Source: Aquisediminimonas sp031376385 (GTDB lineage: Bacteria; Pseudomonadota; Alphaproteobacteria; Sphingomonadales; Sphingomonadaceae). From it: a stretch of 64,000 bases of DNA. This document shows positions 17,912 to 27,045 of this stretch, one piece after another. The stretch covers positions 496,001-560,000 of the forward strand of contig JANMDQ010000023.1 of assembly GCA_031376385.1 (NCBI GenBank). Reading direction: 5' to 3'. The notes under the pieces are model-generated. The model was not told the origin of the DNA. It worked only from the letters and a program-made list of their open reading frames with translations, and ran no database searches. Position 1 is the stretch's first letter. Each line of letters begins with the position of its first letter. The position numbers were made by a program, and so were the translations under genes.

Positions 17912-19039
17912 GTGGAAACGCTTTCACTGCGTGACTTTGCAGCCACCGACTACAGGCCGCTTCAGCTCGCCGTGATTATTCCTGTTCTCAATGAGCGCGA
18001 CAATGTCGTGCCGCTGCTCAGTAAACTCGCCCTCACACTTGTTGATGTTGAATGGGAGGCAATCTTCGTTGACGATGGGTCAACCGACGGCACGCCTGCG
18101 CTAGTGGAGGCTATCGCGCTGGATGACCGACGCATCCGCCTGATCCGCCGTGTTGGTCGCCGTGGTCTTTCGTCAGCTGTTGTCGAAGGATTTATGAGCA
18201 GTATCGCTCCAGTATTGGCCGTCATTGACGGAGATATGCAGCATGATGAGGCGGCCTTGCCCAAGCTCCACAGTGCTATTGCCAATGAAGGCGCAGATAT
18301 CGCAGTCGGCACGCGCTATTCCGGAGGCGGTTCCGTGGGGGACTGGTCCAAAGGCCGCACCACAATCAGTCAATTGGCCACGCGACTGGCGGCACCGATC
18401 ACCAAAGGCCGGTTGAGCGACCCGATGAGCGGCTTGTTCGCCATCCGGCGCGACCGCTTTATTGAGACAGCACCTCGTCTTTCGACTGCTGGTTTCAAAA
18501 TTCTTCTTGATGTGATGGCCTCTGCCACAGCTCCTTTGAAAGTGGCCGAAATTCCCTACACCTTCCGCACGCGGATAGCCGGAGACAGCAAGCTGGACAG
18601 CGCAGTCGCATTGGCTTTTGCCGAATTGTTGCTGGAGAAGACTCTGGGCCGCTGGGTGCCAGTGAAACTCATCATGTTCGGTGGGATTGGGGCGTTGGGC
18701 TCCACCGTTCATTTGAGCATATTATGGGTGGCCCTCAACCCATTCGGACAGTCTTTTGCGTTGGCGCAATCACTCGGCGTGGCGACTGCAATGTTGTTCA
18801 ACTTCACACTGAACAATGTGCTGACTTACCGGGATCGCCGTTTGGTGGGCAAGCGTTGGATACTAGGATTTCTGAGCTTCTCCCTCGTCTGTAGCGTTGG
18901 GGCCGTCGCCAATGTCGGTATAGGATCGATTCTTCACGGCCAGTCAACAGTCTGGTGGCTTGCAGGGCTGGCGGGGGCCGCAGTTGGTTCGATCTGGAAT
19001 TATGCAGCGACCTCTTGGTTTACCTGGACACGGCGATGA
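17912..19039 (+). CDS. GT2 glycosyltransferase fused to GtrA-like membrane domain (polyprenyl-phosphate hexosyltransferase type)
   Basis: I place the start at GTG 17912 because GGGGGATT lies just upstream; a weaker in-frame TTG is at 17885. The N-terminal domain has the dolichol-phosphate-mannose-synthase pattern: VIIPVLNERDNVVPLL, FVDDGSTDGT and DGDMQHDE, then GTRYSGGGS and DPMSGLFAIRR. From about residue 245 a GtrA-like block of four membrane segments follows (LIMFGGIGALGSTVHL, FNFTLNNVLTYRDR, WNYAATSWFTW). Such fusions make a polyprenyl-phosphate sugar and may flip it for cell-surface glycosylation. ATGA overlap with the next gene implies they act together on a surface glycan. Confidence 0.88.
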   Translation: METLSLRDFAATDYRPLQLAVIIPVLNERDNVVPLLSKLALTLVDVEWEAIFVDDGSTDGTPALVEAIALDDRRIRLIRRVGRRGLSSAVVEGFMSSIAPVLAVIDGDMQHDEAALPKLHSAIANEGADIAVGTRYSGGGSVGDWSKGRTTISQLATRLAAPITKGRLSDPMSGLFAIRRDRFIETAPRLSTAGFKILLDVMASATAPLKVAEIPYTFRTRIAGDSKLDSAVALAFAELLLEKTLGRWVPVKLIMFGGIGALGSTVHLSILWVALNPFGQSFALAQSLGVATAMLFNFTLNNVLTYRDRRLVGKRWILGFLSFSLVCSVGAVANVGIGSILHGQSTVWWLAGLAGAAVGSIWNYAATSWFTWTRR

Positions 19040-20316
19040 CTGAAGTAAAAAGATACCCGTCAAGATTATTGCTCTGTGCCATCATTCTTGTGGCCTCTTC
19101 ACCTGCCCTGTTTGCGGCTGTGACATTCACATATGCGAATGATATGTCCCTCTCCCATCGGTTAATGCTTGTTTTCTCCCTTCCAGTCGCAGCGATTGAA
19201 ATCTGCGTTATCGCTCTTGCGTTCGCCGGACGAATTAGTCTTTTTGGGATTGTGGTCGGTTGGCCTGTTTGGGCGCGACTGGCTCTAGCCACTTTAGTGA
19301 TGATTGCGATCTTGACAGCAGCGACTGCGACCGCCGATCCAGTATCAGCAGTTATTCGGACAACTATCTGGATCATCCATATTGGCTTTGGCCTGTCACT
19401 GTTTGGGCTCGTTCGGCAGGCTTGTGGTCAGATTTCAGTAACAGTCATATGGGCACTGCTTCTGGCCGGCCTAACAGCATTCGCGGCTGGCATTGCCATT
19501 TTCGTTGCCTTTATCCCTAACCCTGAAACTTTCAAATGGGTGGACTTCAATTTTGGTGTCACGAATGTTCGGCAATTGGGGTTTTATATTGTTGCAGCTT
19601 ACTCAATTGCTTTTGGCCTCTTTTTAACCACTCAGAATAAGCGGGTGAAAACTGTAGCTATGCTCGCCGCGCCCGTATTTATCGCCATAATCTTGTGGTC
19701 AGGAACACGGAGCGGCATATTAGGCATAGTATTTAGCTTGGTCCTTGTGTGCCTTACCCTGCGATTGGCCCGCACGCGTGCGGGCCTGATTTTCGTGCCT
19801 CTGACCATGCTCATCGCGTTGCCGCTTTCACAGATTCATGTCGCACCAGAACCGCAAATGGGCATCGGTCGTATGTGGTCAGACACCAATCGAGAAAGCC
19901 TTGTCGCAAAATCAGGAAACCGAGTGGCTTTGTGGAAAGGGGCTCTGAAGATGATGCCAGCCCGACTTCTCACGGGGTATGGAGAAAGTCAGTTTAGGTT
20001 GCTGGTTCCTGAAAATAAGGGCGTCGTCAACCACCCCCATAACAGCATCATCCAAATCATATTTCAGTGGGGCTTGGTCGGGGCGTCCTGCTTCTTTGCT
20101 CTATTTGGATTCGCTTGGTTTCAGCTATGGCGCGTTGCAAAACAAATGCCTGAGGCAGGCGTTCCTGCCTATTTGGTTGTATCAAGCTTGTTTGGATTTT
20201 CGCTTGTCGAAGGCAGCCTTTATCATACTTGGCCAGTGATGATTATGGCTGGTGTGACGGCAATTGCGTTGGGCGCGCGCTCCGCCGCCCTTAAGCCAGC
20301 AGCACCAATGGGCTAG
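19036..20316 (+). CDS. O-antigen ligase/polymerase-like membrane protein
   Basis: The 426-residue protein starts within the stop of the glycosyltransferase (ATGA). It has about ten hydrophobic segments, a central periplasmic region with SGTRSGILGIVFSLVLV, then VALWKGALKMMPARLLTGYG and NHPHNSIIQIIFQWGLVGA, the conserved Wzy_C pattern of O-antigen ligases (WaaL) and polymerases. The loop with GNRVALWKGA and HPHNS is the functional region in this family. It is therefore likely to polymerise or ligate lipid-linked glycans at the periplasmic face. Which of the two is not decidable from sequence. Its 3' end overlaps the convergent potA-like gene by 26 bp. Confidence 0.8.
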   Translation: MTEVKRYPSRLLLCAIILVASSPALFAAVTFTYANDMSLSHRLMLVFSLPVAAIEICVIALAFAGRISLFGIVVGWPVWARLALATLVMIAILTAATATADPVSAVIRTTIWIIHIGFGLSLFGLVRQACGQISVTVIWALLLAGLTAFAAGIAIFVAFIPNPETFKWVDFNFGVTNVRQLGFYIVAAYSIAFGLFLTTQNKRVKTVAMLAAPVFIAIILWSGTRSGILGIVFSLVLVCLTLRLARTRAGLIFVPLTMLIALPLSQIHVAPEPQMGIGRMWSDTNRESLVAKSGNRVALWKGALKMMPARLLTGYGESQFRLLVPENKGVVNHPHNSIIQIIFQWGLVGASCFFALFGFAWFQLWRVAKQMPEAGVPAYLVVSSLFGFSLVEGSLYHTWPVMIMAGVTAIALGARSAALKPAAPMG

Positions 20317-21406
20317 ACCCGTGCCAATGCAGCGTCACTTGATCGTCCCACGTAAAATCCTCTTGGTCTGTGCGCGATAGGTTGGGGCGCGACACTTGCA
20401 TCATCCGGCCATTGTCGAGTTTGACCGCGTAGAGCGTGATATCACCAAGATAAGACATGCTTTTGATCATGCCGTGGGCGATATTATGGCCTGCGGGCAC
20501 ATCTTTGCGGCCCTTGTAACTTCCGGGCTTGGCCATGCCGATTTTTTCAGGGCGGATTGCGACCCAGATGAGCGCATCGTGCGGGCCGCTCACGCCGTGA
20601 TCAATGAAGATACGCCCCGCCTCTGGGCAATCAGCCACGGCATGATCTGGCTCGTCGATCACCAATTGCCCTTCGAACAGGTTCACCGTGCCAATGAAAT
20701 CCGCGACAAAGCGGCTGGCGGGGAATTCATAAAGGTCTGACGGCGTTGCAAGTTGCGCAACTTCCCCTTTGTTCATGACGCCGATCCGGCAGGCCATGGA
20801 TAAGGCCTCATCCTGGTCATGAGTGACCGTGACGAATGTGATGCCAACCTCATCCTGCAAATCGGATAGCTCAAACTGCATTTGCGCACGCAGTTTTGCG
20901 TCGAGCGCAGACAGCGGCTCATCAAGCAGCAGCACTTTGGGCCGCATGACGAGGCTGCGGGCAAGCGCCACCCGCTGACGCTGACCGCCCGAAAGCTGGT
21001 CCGGCATCCGCGCATTAAGGCCGCCAAGTGACACCAATTGCAGCGCTTCATTCACTCTGTCCGGTATCTCTGACTTATCTGTGCGCGCGATTTTGAGGCC
21101 GTAAGCAACATTATCCGCCACCGTCATATGCGGAAAAATGGCATAGGATTGGAACACCATATTCACGGGGCGCTTGTTCGGCGGTACCCTTGCCATATCC
21201 TGACCGTCGATCAGGATGCGACCTTCATCGGGCAATTCAAACCCGGCGAGCATCCGCAGCAACGTCGTCTTTCCGCAGCCTGATGGACCCAGCAGCACGA
21301 AGAATTCGCCCGCAAGAATATCTAGCGAAACGCGGTCAACAGCGGTCATCGGGCCAAACCGCTTCGTCACATTCTGGATTTGAATGATCGCAGGCTTTTC
21401 GGTCAT
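20291..21406 (-). CDS. PotA-type ABC transporter ATP-binding protein
   Basis: A 371-residue ATPase with Walker A GPSGCGKTT (residues 40-48), VFQSYAIFPHMTV around the Q-loop, signature LSGGQRQRVALARSL, Walker B VLLLDEPLSALDAKLR and the switch His in VTVTHDQDEA. The C-terminal TOBE-like region (about 280-371) fits the PotA/PotG/FbpC branch. It energises import through the two permeases encoded just upstream, with which it shares an ATGA overlap. The substrate class (polyamine versus betaine-like cation) is not fixed by the ATPase. Confidence 0.9.
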   Translation of the reverse strand: MTEKPAIIQIQNVTKRFGPMTAVDRVSLDILAGEFFVLLGPSGCGKTTLLRMLAGFELPDEGRILIDGQDMARVPPNKRPVNMVFQSYAIFPHMTVADNVAYGLKIARTDKSEIPDRVNEALQLVSLGGLNARMPDQLSGGQRQRVALARSLVMRPKVLLLDEPLSALDAKLRAQMQFELSDLQDEVGITFVTVTHDQDEALSMACRIGVMNKGEVAQLATPSDLYEFPASRFVADFIGTVNLFEGQLVIDEPDHAVADCPEAGRIFIDHGVSGPHDALIWVAIRPEKIGMAKPGSYKGRKDVPAGHNIAHGMIKSMSYLGDITLYAVKLDNGRMMQVSRPNLSRTDQEDFTWDDQVTLHWHGSSPLVLLA

Positions 21407-22239
21407 TTGCTTGTCTCTCCAAAGGCCGCAGCCCCCTGTAACTTCATGGCAATGGCGGTGAGGATAATCGTCAATAAGATGAGTAGCGCGGAAACTGCGT
21501 TGACCTCTGGCGTCACCGAAAAGCGCACCATGGCGTAAACTTTTACGGGAAACGTGACTGTCTCCGGGCCGGATGTGAAAAAGGTGATCACAAAGTCATC
21601 AAGGCTGAGTGTGAAGGCCAATAGTGCGCCAGCGATCAGGGCGGGCTTGATATGGGGGAGGAGGACGTCACGAAACGCCTGCAATTCTGTCGCGCCAAGA
21701 TCCTTCGCCGCCTCTTCCTGCTGCCGGTTGAACGACGCCAACCTCGCTCGCACCACCATCGCTACAAAGGGAAAGCAAAAGGTTGTGTGCGCAATGGTAA
21801 TCGCACTGAGGCTCAGCGGCCAGGGTAAGCTCAAAGGCCATCCAATGCGATTAAAGAAGATCAGCATCGCCACGCCCATACAAATTTCAGGTACGACGAT
21901 AGGCAGCGTGGCTGTACCCTCCAGCCCTGCCTTGCCCGGAAAGCAGAATCGCCAGAACAAAATTGCAATTAGCGCACCGAGGATGAGGCTGAGAATCGTA
22001 GCAAACAGAGCGATGGTCAGCGAATTGAGCAAAGCCTCCATCAAGCTTTCGTTCGCGAACGCCTTCTCATAATATTTGAAGGTGAAACCCTTCCACGTGA
22101 TGTTGCGTTTGGAATCGTTAAAGCTGAACGCGATGAGCGCAATCAGGGGAACGTAGAGGAACGCAAGCACGGCCCCGACCCAAAGCCGCATCCACAATCG
22201 CCGCGTATATTCCAGCGGCGCAATCGGGCGGCGAGCCAT
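21403..22239 (-). CDS. PotI/PotC-type ABC permease
   Basis: From ATG 22239 the protein is 278 residues with six predicted membrane segments and the EAA-loop pattern ATELQAFRDVLLPHIKPALIAG near residues 180-201. The N-terminus has the family-typical FLYVPLIALIAFSFNDSK. A longer in-frame start at 22338 lies wholly inside the upstream permease gene and is not supported. The start overlaps the upstream stop by one base (TGATG). It pairs with the PotH-type permease as a heterodimer in the inner membrane. Confidence 0.88.
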   Translation of the reverse strand: MARRPIAPLEYTRRLWMRLWVGAVLAFLYVPLIALIAFSFNDSKRNITWKGFTFKYYEKAFANESLMEALLNSLTIALFATILSLILGALIAILFWRFCFPGKAGLEGTATLPIVVPEICMGVAMLIFFNRIGWPLSLPWPLSLSAITIAHTTFCFPFVAMVVRARLASFNRQQEEAAKDLGATELQAFRDVLLPHIKPALIAGALLAFTLSLDDFVITFFTSGPETVTFPVKVYAMVRFSVTPEVNAVSALLILLTIILTAIAMKLQGAAAFGETSK

Positions 22240-23138
22240 CAGGACGGGGCCGGGGGGCGGGTTCTCATCGACTGGATGGCGATTGAGATGAACATGGCGT
22301 ACATGAGGATGAAGGACAGCGCCGCGCCGAACGGCCAATCATTGGCGCGTTTGAACTGGCGCTCGATGACATTGGCGATCATCTGACTGTCCGTCCCCCC
22401 CAGAAGATCCGGCGTCAGATAAGCGCCAAGAGCGGGAATGAAGGTAATCACAATGCCTGACCATATCCCCGCCGCGGCCAGCGGCACGACAATCTGGTTG
22501 ATCGTCCGCCAATGCCCAGCGCCCAGATCAAGGCTCGCCTCAATGAGCGACTTATCCATCCGGTCAAGTGCGGCATAAATCGGCAAGACCATGAAGGGCA
22601 AATGCACATAAACCAGCCCCACAATCACCGCGAAATTATTGTAAAGCAGCTCAAACGGCTCCCACGCCGACAAAGGCTCCAGCCCCACCAGCACCTTCAA
22701 GCCACTCGCCCCGCCCCACAGCCAGCCCATCGCGCTGTTCGCATAACCCTCCGTTCGCAGCACAGCGATAAGCGCATAAGTGCGAATAAGAAGATTCGTC
22801 CAGAAAGGCAGCATGACAAGCACCAGCATCACTGGCCGCCACCGTTCCGGAGCGAACACAATCGCAAGCGCAACAGGAAACCCAATGATCAGGCACAGCA
22901 CCGTTGTGAGCGCCGCAACCAACACCGATTTGCCAAATATCTGCAAATAAAGCGGCTCAACCGCGCGCAAATAATTCGAAAATGTCCCACTAAATTCAAC
23001 AGACGTCAGGCCCGTGTTGCGCCCAAAACTATAGAGCCAAACGATGCCAAGCGGCACCACAAAAAAGAACAACAGCCAGAAAACCGGGGCCGCCGCGACC
23101 CCGGCGAAAAGCCGTTTATGCAGTCTCCAACTTTCCAC
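22239..23138 (-). CDS. PotH/PotB-type ABC permease
   Basis: A 299-residue permease with six hydrophobic segments. The start region FAGVAAAPVFWLLFFFVVPLGIVWLYSFGRNT is typical of the PotB/PotH branch, and the EAA motif appears as EASLDLGAGHWRTINQIVVPLAAAGI. The short distances to the potD-like gene (15 bp) and the second permease (1-bp overlap) place it in one operon. The long antisense frame across it is a shadow. Confidence 0.88.
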   Translation of the reverse strand: MESWRLHKRLFAGVAAAPVFWLLFFFVVPLGIVWLYSFGRNTGLTSVEFSGTFSNYLRAVEPLYLQIFGKSVLVAALTTVLCLIIGFPVALAIVFAPERWRPVMLVLVMLPFWTNLLIRTYALIAVLRTEGYANSAMGWLWGGASGLKVLVGLEPLSAWEPFELLYNNFAVIVGLVYVHLPFMVLPIYAALDRMDKSLIEASLDLGAGHWRTINQIVVPLAAAGIWSGIVITFIPALGAYLTPDLLGGTDSQMIANVIERQFKRANDWPFGAALSFILMYAMFISIAIQSMRTRPPAPS

Positions 23139-23153
23139 CCCGCAAAGGCCCGC

Positions 23154-24275
23154 CTAAGCCGCGCGCACGCGAGTGAAAGCCTCTTCATACAGCGGCTGGA
23201 GGGTTTCATTAAACGTCCCATATTCACACCGCGCCAGCACATCCTTGGGCGGAAAAATCACAGGATTGTCGCGGTATTCCTTCGGCATCAGCGCCTTGGC
23301 CGCATCATTGGGCGTGGGATAAAGGATCGTTTCAGTGATATGTTTGCCGGCCTCTGCACTCAGCAGATAATTGATGAAGGCATGCGCATTTTTGGGGTGC
23401 TTTGCGCCTTTGGGAATGGCCAGATTATCGGCGTTCAACTGGCTGCCTTCCTTGGGGATGATAAAGCCCAGATCATCATCCTCCTTCATCGCCTGCGCCA
23501 TATCGCCATTATATTCGAGGACCAGGTCAACCTCTTTGCTCAGCAATAAGTCCTGGCCATTATCTTCATGAAACGCCTTGATATTGGGCTTTTGTTTCAG
23601 GAGCATAGGCTCAATCTGCTTGATCAGGTCCGGGGTCAGATCATTCACAGATTTGCCCAGATAGCGCGCATAGAGCCGGAACAAATCGCCTGCTTCACTC
23701 ACAAGCGCGATGCGGCCTTTATATTGATCACTGTCGAAAATGACTTTCCAACTGTCCGGCGCGGGTTTCACCTTTGATTTCCGATATCCAATCCCCATCA
23801 CCAGCCATGTATAGGGCATGGAATAGACGCGCTTGGGATCGAACGGCACATCTCGAAATTCCGGCGCGATATTCTTGAAATTGGGAATGAGGGACTGGTC
23901 GAGAGGTTCCAGCAGCCCCGATTTGGAAAGCCGCACCACGGCGTCGTCAGAGGGAACAATCACATCATAACCGGGGTTCCCGCCGCGCAGTTTGGCAAAA
24001 AGCTCATCATTATTGGCAAAGAAACTCATCTGCACTGCCGTGCCGCTCGCCGCCTTGAAATCAGCCAGCGTGGTATCGCCGATATATGTATCCCAATTGT
24101 AGAAATTAAGGTTCGGCTCTTCGCCCGTAGACGCAATTTTTACGGCCTCCTCGGGCGTTTCGCCACATGCGGAAAGCGCGCCGCCAAAACTAATCCCAAT
24201 CGCCGCCGCGCCAAAGCGCTGCAACAGCGAACGCCGGTCCGTCGCGAGATCGCGGATGTCGAAAGTCTCTGTCAT
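23154..24275 (-). CDS. PotD/PotF-type substrate-binding lipoprotein
   Basis: From ATG 24275 the product is 373 residues. The N-terminus contains RRSLLQRFGAAAIGIS and then GALSACGE, which looks like a twin-arginine-like signal followed by a lipobox, so the mature protein is probably a lipoprotein. LNFYNWDTYIGDTTL, YDVIVPSDDAVVRLSKSGLLEPLD and MPYTWLVMGIGYRKSKV are characteristic of spermidine/putrescine-binding PotD/PotF. It is the first gene of the importer operon. Neighbouring demethylation genes on the same strand raise the possibility of a methylated-amine substrate, but polyamine is the default reading. The longer frame to 24326 adds no conserved sequence. Confidence 0.88.
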   Translation of the reverse strand: MTETFDIRDLATDRRSLLQRFGAAAIGISFGGALSACGETPEEAVKIASTGEEPNLNFYNWDTYIGDTTLADFKAASGTAVQMSFFANNDELFAKLRGGNPGYDVIVPSDDAVVRLSKSGLLEPLDQSLIPNFKNIAPEFRDVPFDPKRVYSMPYTWLVMGIGYRKSKVKPAPDSWKVIFDSDQYKGRIALVSEAGDLFRLYARYLGKSVNDLTPDLIKQIEPMLLKQKPNIKAFHEDNGQDLLLSKEVDLVLEYNGDMAQAMKEDDDLGFIIPKEGSQLNADNLAIPKGAKHPKNAHAFINYLLSAEAGKHITETILYPTPNDAAKALMPKEYRDNPVIFPPKDVLARCEYGTFNETLQPLYEEAFTRVRAA

Positions 24276-24506
24276 GGCCTGACCCCTTAGCCTGAAAATC
24301 GATCCCGAAGGATAAGCGATCACCATGCCGAGAAGGGGGCCATTTGCAAAGACTTTTCGTCTGAGCCTTGGCTGCTTGAGCCTTTGGCAGCAGGTAACGG
24401 GCGGGCCATTACCATCGACGCTGCGTCATTGGAATGGTTGGGTCGGGTATGTTGGAGGGAGCTGACAGGCGGATTTTGGGGCGAAATTGAGCTAAGCGGT
24501 CCCTTC

Positions 24507-25247
24507 TCAGTCGCCAAGTGAAAGGCGTTTCCGTCCGCCAAGTGTCTCGCCAAGTTCAGGTTTCGGCGGATTGGGGATAGGTGTTACTTCCAATGGCAGC
24601 TCTTCCTCTTTGACACGCAACATGTCCGGATCAAAATTGCTAAGCGACGCGATCCAGTCGCGTGTTTCAGAGCAGCACCAGCCCGCAATTTCTAATATGG
24701 TTTGGTGATTGGCCCGCAAGTCGCGGTGCAAGATTTTCTCGTGGTGGGCAATCCGGTTCCGCAGCCTGCGGATTGAGTCAAGCGCATTGTGGACTATCTT
24801 GCGCTCGGTCCCTTTGGGTCGATTTCTGAACGCTTTGTACAGAGCTTTGCGCCAAATCTCATTTTCATTCTTCGGCCCGAGCAAGCCTACCCAGAACGCA
24901 AAGGGCAGTTCAGCGACAATTGCGCCGTTGGTCGGTTCGGCCTGATCAATACCATTGATTGTCTTTTGGACATCCGCAATCTGGGTTTGCTGTAACCGGA
25001 TAGTTGAAAGGTCGTGCCAGTTACCGCCAAATGCAGCTTGCAATTGCAGATTCATGTCATTGCGTACAAGGATTTCCAAGCCTTGCAACGGGCCGTAAAA
25101 TGCAGCAGAAATGCGCATGTTGAGTTCATACATGCGGAGTGCCGGTTCAAGGTCATCGCCGCATTCGCCGAGATAGTAGGATAGCCTTTCGCGCGTTATC
25201 GAACGTTCGAGTGAGGCCAGTCGCTCAGGGGTGTAGGTGAAATTCAC
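24507..25247 (-). CDS. Abi_2 (AbiD/AbiF)-like abortive infection protein
   Basis: A GTG-start protein of 246 residues with GGGAG about 12 bases upstream. The order of conserved segments fits Abi_2: LSYYLGECGDDLEPALRMYELNMRIS, FYGPLQGLEILVRNDMN, LPFAFWVGLLG, then RRLRNRIAHHEKILHRDL near residues 160-177. RNRIAH is an R-x4-H motif of the HEPN type, linked to RNA cleavage in this fold. Family members act in abortive phage defence or as toxins, and some are paired with small RNAs rather than protein antitoxins. No adjacent protein antitoxin is obvious. It lies 145 bp downstream of an unknown gene on the same strand. Confidence 0.75.
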   Translation of the reverse strand: MNFTYTPERLASLERSITRERLSYYLGECGDDLEPALRMYELNMRISAAFYGPLQGLEILVRNDMNLQLQAAFGGNWHDLSTIRLQQTQIADVQKTINGIDQAEPTNGAIVAELPFAFWVGLLGPKNENEIWRKALYKAFRNRPKGTERKIVHNALDSIRRLRNRIAHHEKILHRDLRANHQTILEIAGWCCSETRDWIASLSNFDPDMLRVKEEELPLEVTPIPNPPKPELGETLGGRKRLSLGD

Positions 25248-25393
25248 TTGCTATTAATCTCCCTGTACGTATATCGCACGTTGTCTGCCCCGGTACCGCC
25301 TCTCCATGGAAGCGGCCGGGGCCAATCGTTTCTGACATCGGTGTATTTCGCGCGACGTGTGTCGGCGCAACCCCTTTTTCATGAAGCAACTCG

Positions 25394-26497
25394 CTACAAT
25401 CGCTGCTCGCGCTTCTTGAAAAGCCGGACGCCGCGATATTCGATTTCGCCGCGCGGCAACATATTTCGCGTGCTTAATTCCGTGCAACCTGTCTCCGCCA
25501 GCAAGCGAGGCCAATCGCCTCGTTCGACAACTAAAAAGTCGTTTTCTGAGTGGCGACCATTTTCAATGAGCGCATCAAACTTGTCCTTTGTTGGAGTGAA
25601 GCTCGTTCCGCGTTCGTGGTAGGCCTTGAGTGCTTTCGGGATAGCATCATCAGAAGCGTCGCCTATCCTAATCAGGGCTGGGGTTGCATCGGCTATAACC
25701 GGTAGGCCTTTGACTCCTCTCATCTCAACATACCTCATTGCCTGAGCGCGCGTTTCGGGGTGGAATGCCCACTTGCCGGTTTCGTCTTTGAAGTATTTTT
25801 CCGTGTACTTACCACTCCAATCTTCCCAAGGTTTCATGCGTTTGACTCGGCCATCCATATCAATTCGCCACATGGGCGTCCGTTCGCGCGAGAACAGAAT
25901 CTCGTAGTCGTCAAAATACCTGACGACGTAGGGAACGTAGTGTGAGTAAGGCACAAAAGGGGTGACACCAGATGGTGCAATCGAGGTTTCTGTGGTTGCA
26001 CGGAGCTTTTCACCGTCCGGGAACATAATTCTGTTAGCACCGCCGTCGTTGACAAGGAATCCGGCCTCATGTTCGCGCCCGGAGTCGGTGACACCTACAA
26101 GTGAACCAATTGGCGAATTGGGTACAAACAAAAGATCCAGTCGAAGCCACGACATCCAGCGTATCGCCAGATGATCATCAAGCGTCCACTTCCGGTCCCC
26201 AGTCAACCGGGTTCCAGAAAGCAGATACTGGATCAACTCATCCCGGACGTCCAGCTCGGTTGAAATGCGGCAAATCAGATCAACTTGCCGTTCCCGAAAC
26301 GCGGCTTCGCTAAGTTCTTGATCAAGGGGCGACGGTTGCTCGTCAAAAAAGCATTTGGAAAAATCGAACCAATCGAGATATCCAAGGCCAAACGCCAAGC
26401 CATCCAGTATCTTGCTATGGCAAATATGTGAAACGCCGCAAGAAACGACCTTTGCAGCTTTCTTGACCCGAGAATCATTCTTTTGAAAAATACGCAC
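25394..26497 (-). CDS. Unknown protein upstream of the Abi-like gene
   Basis: A 367-residue protein from a GTG with a good GGGAG at the right distance (reading AAGGGAGACTGAC before the start). I do not recognise a named family. The N-terminus is helical, and GLAFGLGYLDWFDFSKCF resembles short ALGYxxWxxL motifs seen in some plasmid- and phage-associated proteins. The middle is rich in aromatic residues (VPYSHYVPYVVRYFDDYEILFSR), and the C-terminus ends with a basic KKREQRL. Base composition and codon choice look less GC-rich than in the flanking operons, suggesting acquisition together with the Abi-like gene. No signal peptide or membrane segment is seen. Confidence 0.6.
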   Translation of the reverse strand: MRIFQKNDSRVKKAAKVVSCGVSHICHSKILDGLAFGLGYLDWFDFSKCFFDEQPSPLDQELSEAAFRERQVDLICRISTELDVRDELIQYLLSGTRLTGDRKWTLDDHLAIRWMSWLRLDLLFVPNSPIGSLVGVTDSGREHEAGFLVNDGGANRIMFPDGEKLRATTETSIAPSGVTPFVPYSHYVPYVVRYFDDYEILFSRERTPMWRIDMDGRVKRMKPWEDWSGKYTEKYFKDETGKWAFHPETRAQAMRYVEMRGVKGLPVIADATPALIRIGDASDDAIPKALKAYHERGTSFTPTKDKFDALIENGRHSENDFLVVERGDWPRLLAETGCTELSTRNMLPRGEIEYRGVRLFKKREQRL

Positions 26498-27045
26498 GTC
26501 AGTCTCCCTTCAACAGCTGCCCAATCAAACTTGTCCACTGCGCTCAGGGCTCTGTGAAAGAACCTGAACAATCACCAACTACTTGCCTCGATGAGCTTTG
26601 CCATTGTGGACGGCGCGGGAGAGACTCCGTACGGTGAAAATCAACGCGCGCAGCTGCAAAGTCAATAGTGGAATGAATGTGGGGCGCAGAAGCTGTGGAC
26701 AACTCTGCCACGACATGCGCCCATTCAAATCGTCTTTTCGGATTCGCAACCCAAACTGCACGTCCGCTTTGGGGCAACGCCATTCAATCCTTAAACGACC
26801 GAAAAGTTACCGGAATCGGCAGCGGGAGTTCAGCCGAACGATGCCCAATCTCTTTCTTGCAATGTAGGAGTTTCCCTGTCAGCCCTGCCCGATGATCGCG
26901 TCGGACCACCCTATTGTTGATGGCGCTTGCAATTACAGAATGCTGCTACCGCGACGCGCGATTTCAGGGTTCGAAGATTCCGGTTCAGGTGTCAACCTAG
27001 TGTCAACTTTGGCGGAAAACCGAGACGAAATCAATGGCTTAGCTG
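26498..27045. other. Intergenic stretch of about 550 bp in the accessory region
   Basis: No convincing gene. Short frames on both strands lack ribosome-binding sites and recognisable sequence. It contains one copy of a 29-base motif shared with position 52078 and otherwise looks like a junction between the Abi island and the hydrolase gene. Confidence 0.5.
26984..27012 (-). repeat. 29-nt motif, copy 1 (paired TTGACAC boxes)
   Basis: On the minus strand the motif contains two TTGACAC boxes, 11 bases apart centre to centre. Copy 2 at 52078-52106 matches at 27 of 29 positions in the same orientation. The paired -35-like boxes suggest an operator or promoter element; the function is unknown. Confidence 0.65.

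Noticed and set aside
22512..23549. A 345-codon plus-strand frame opposite the PotH and PotD genes
   Set aside because: Composition is His/Gln/Arg-rich with no motifs, and both opposite genes have clear family signatures; it is an antisense shadow.
26544..26895. Short frames on both strands between the unknown gene and the hydrolase
   Set aside because: Mutually overlapping, no recognised sequence and no ribosome-binding sites.
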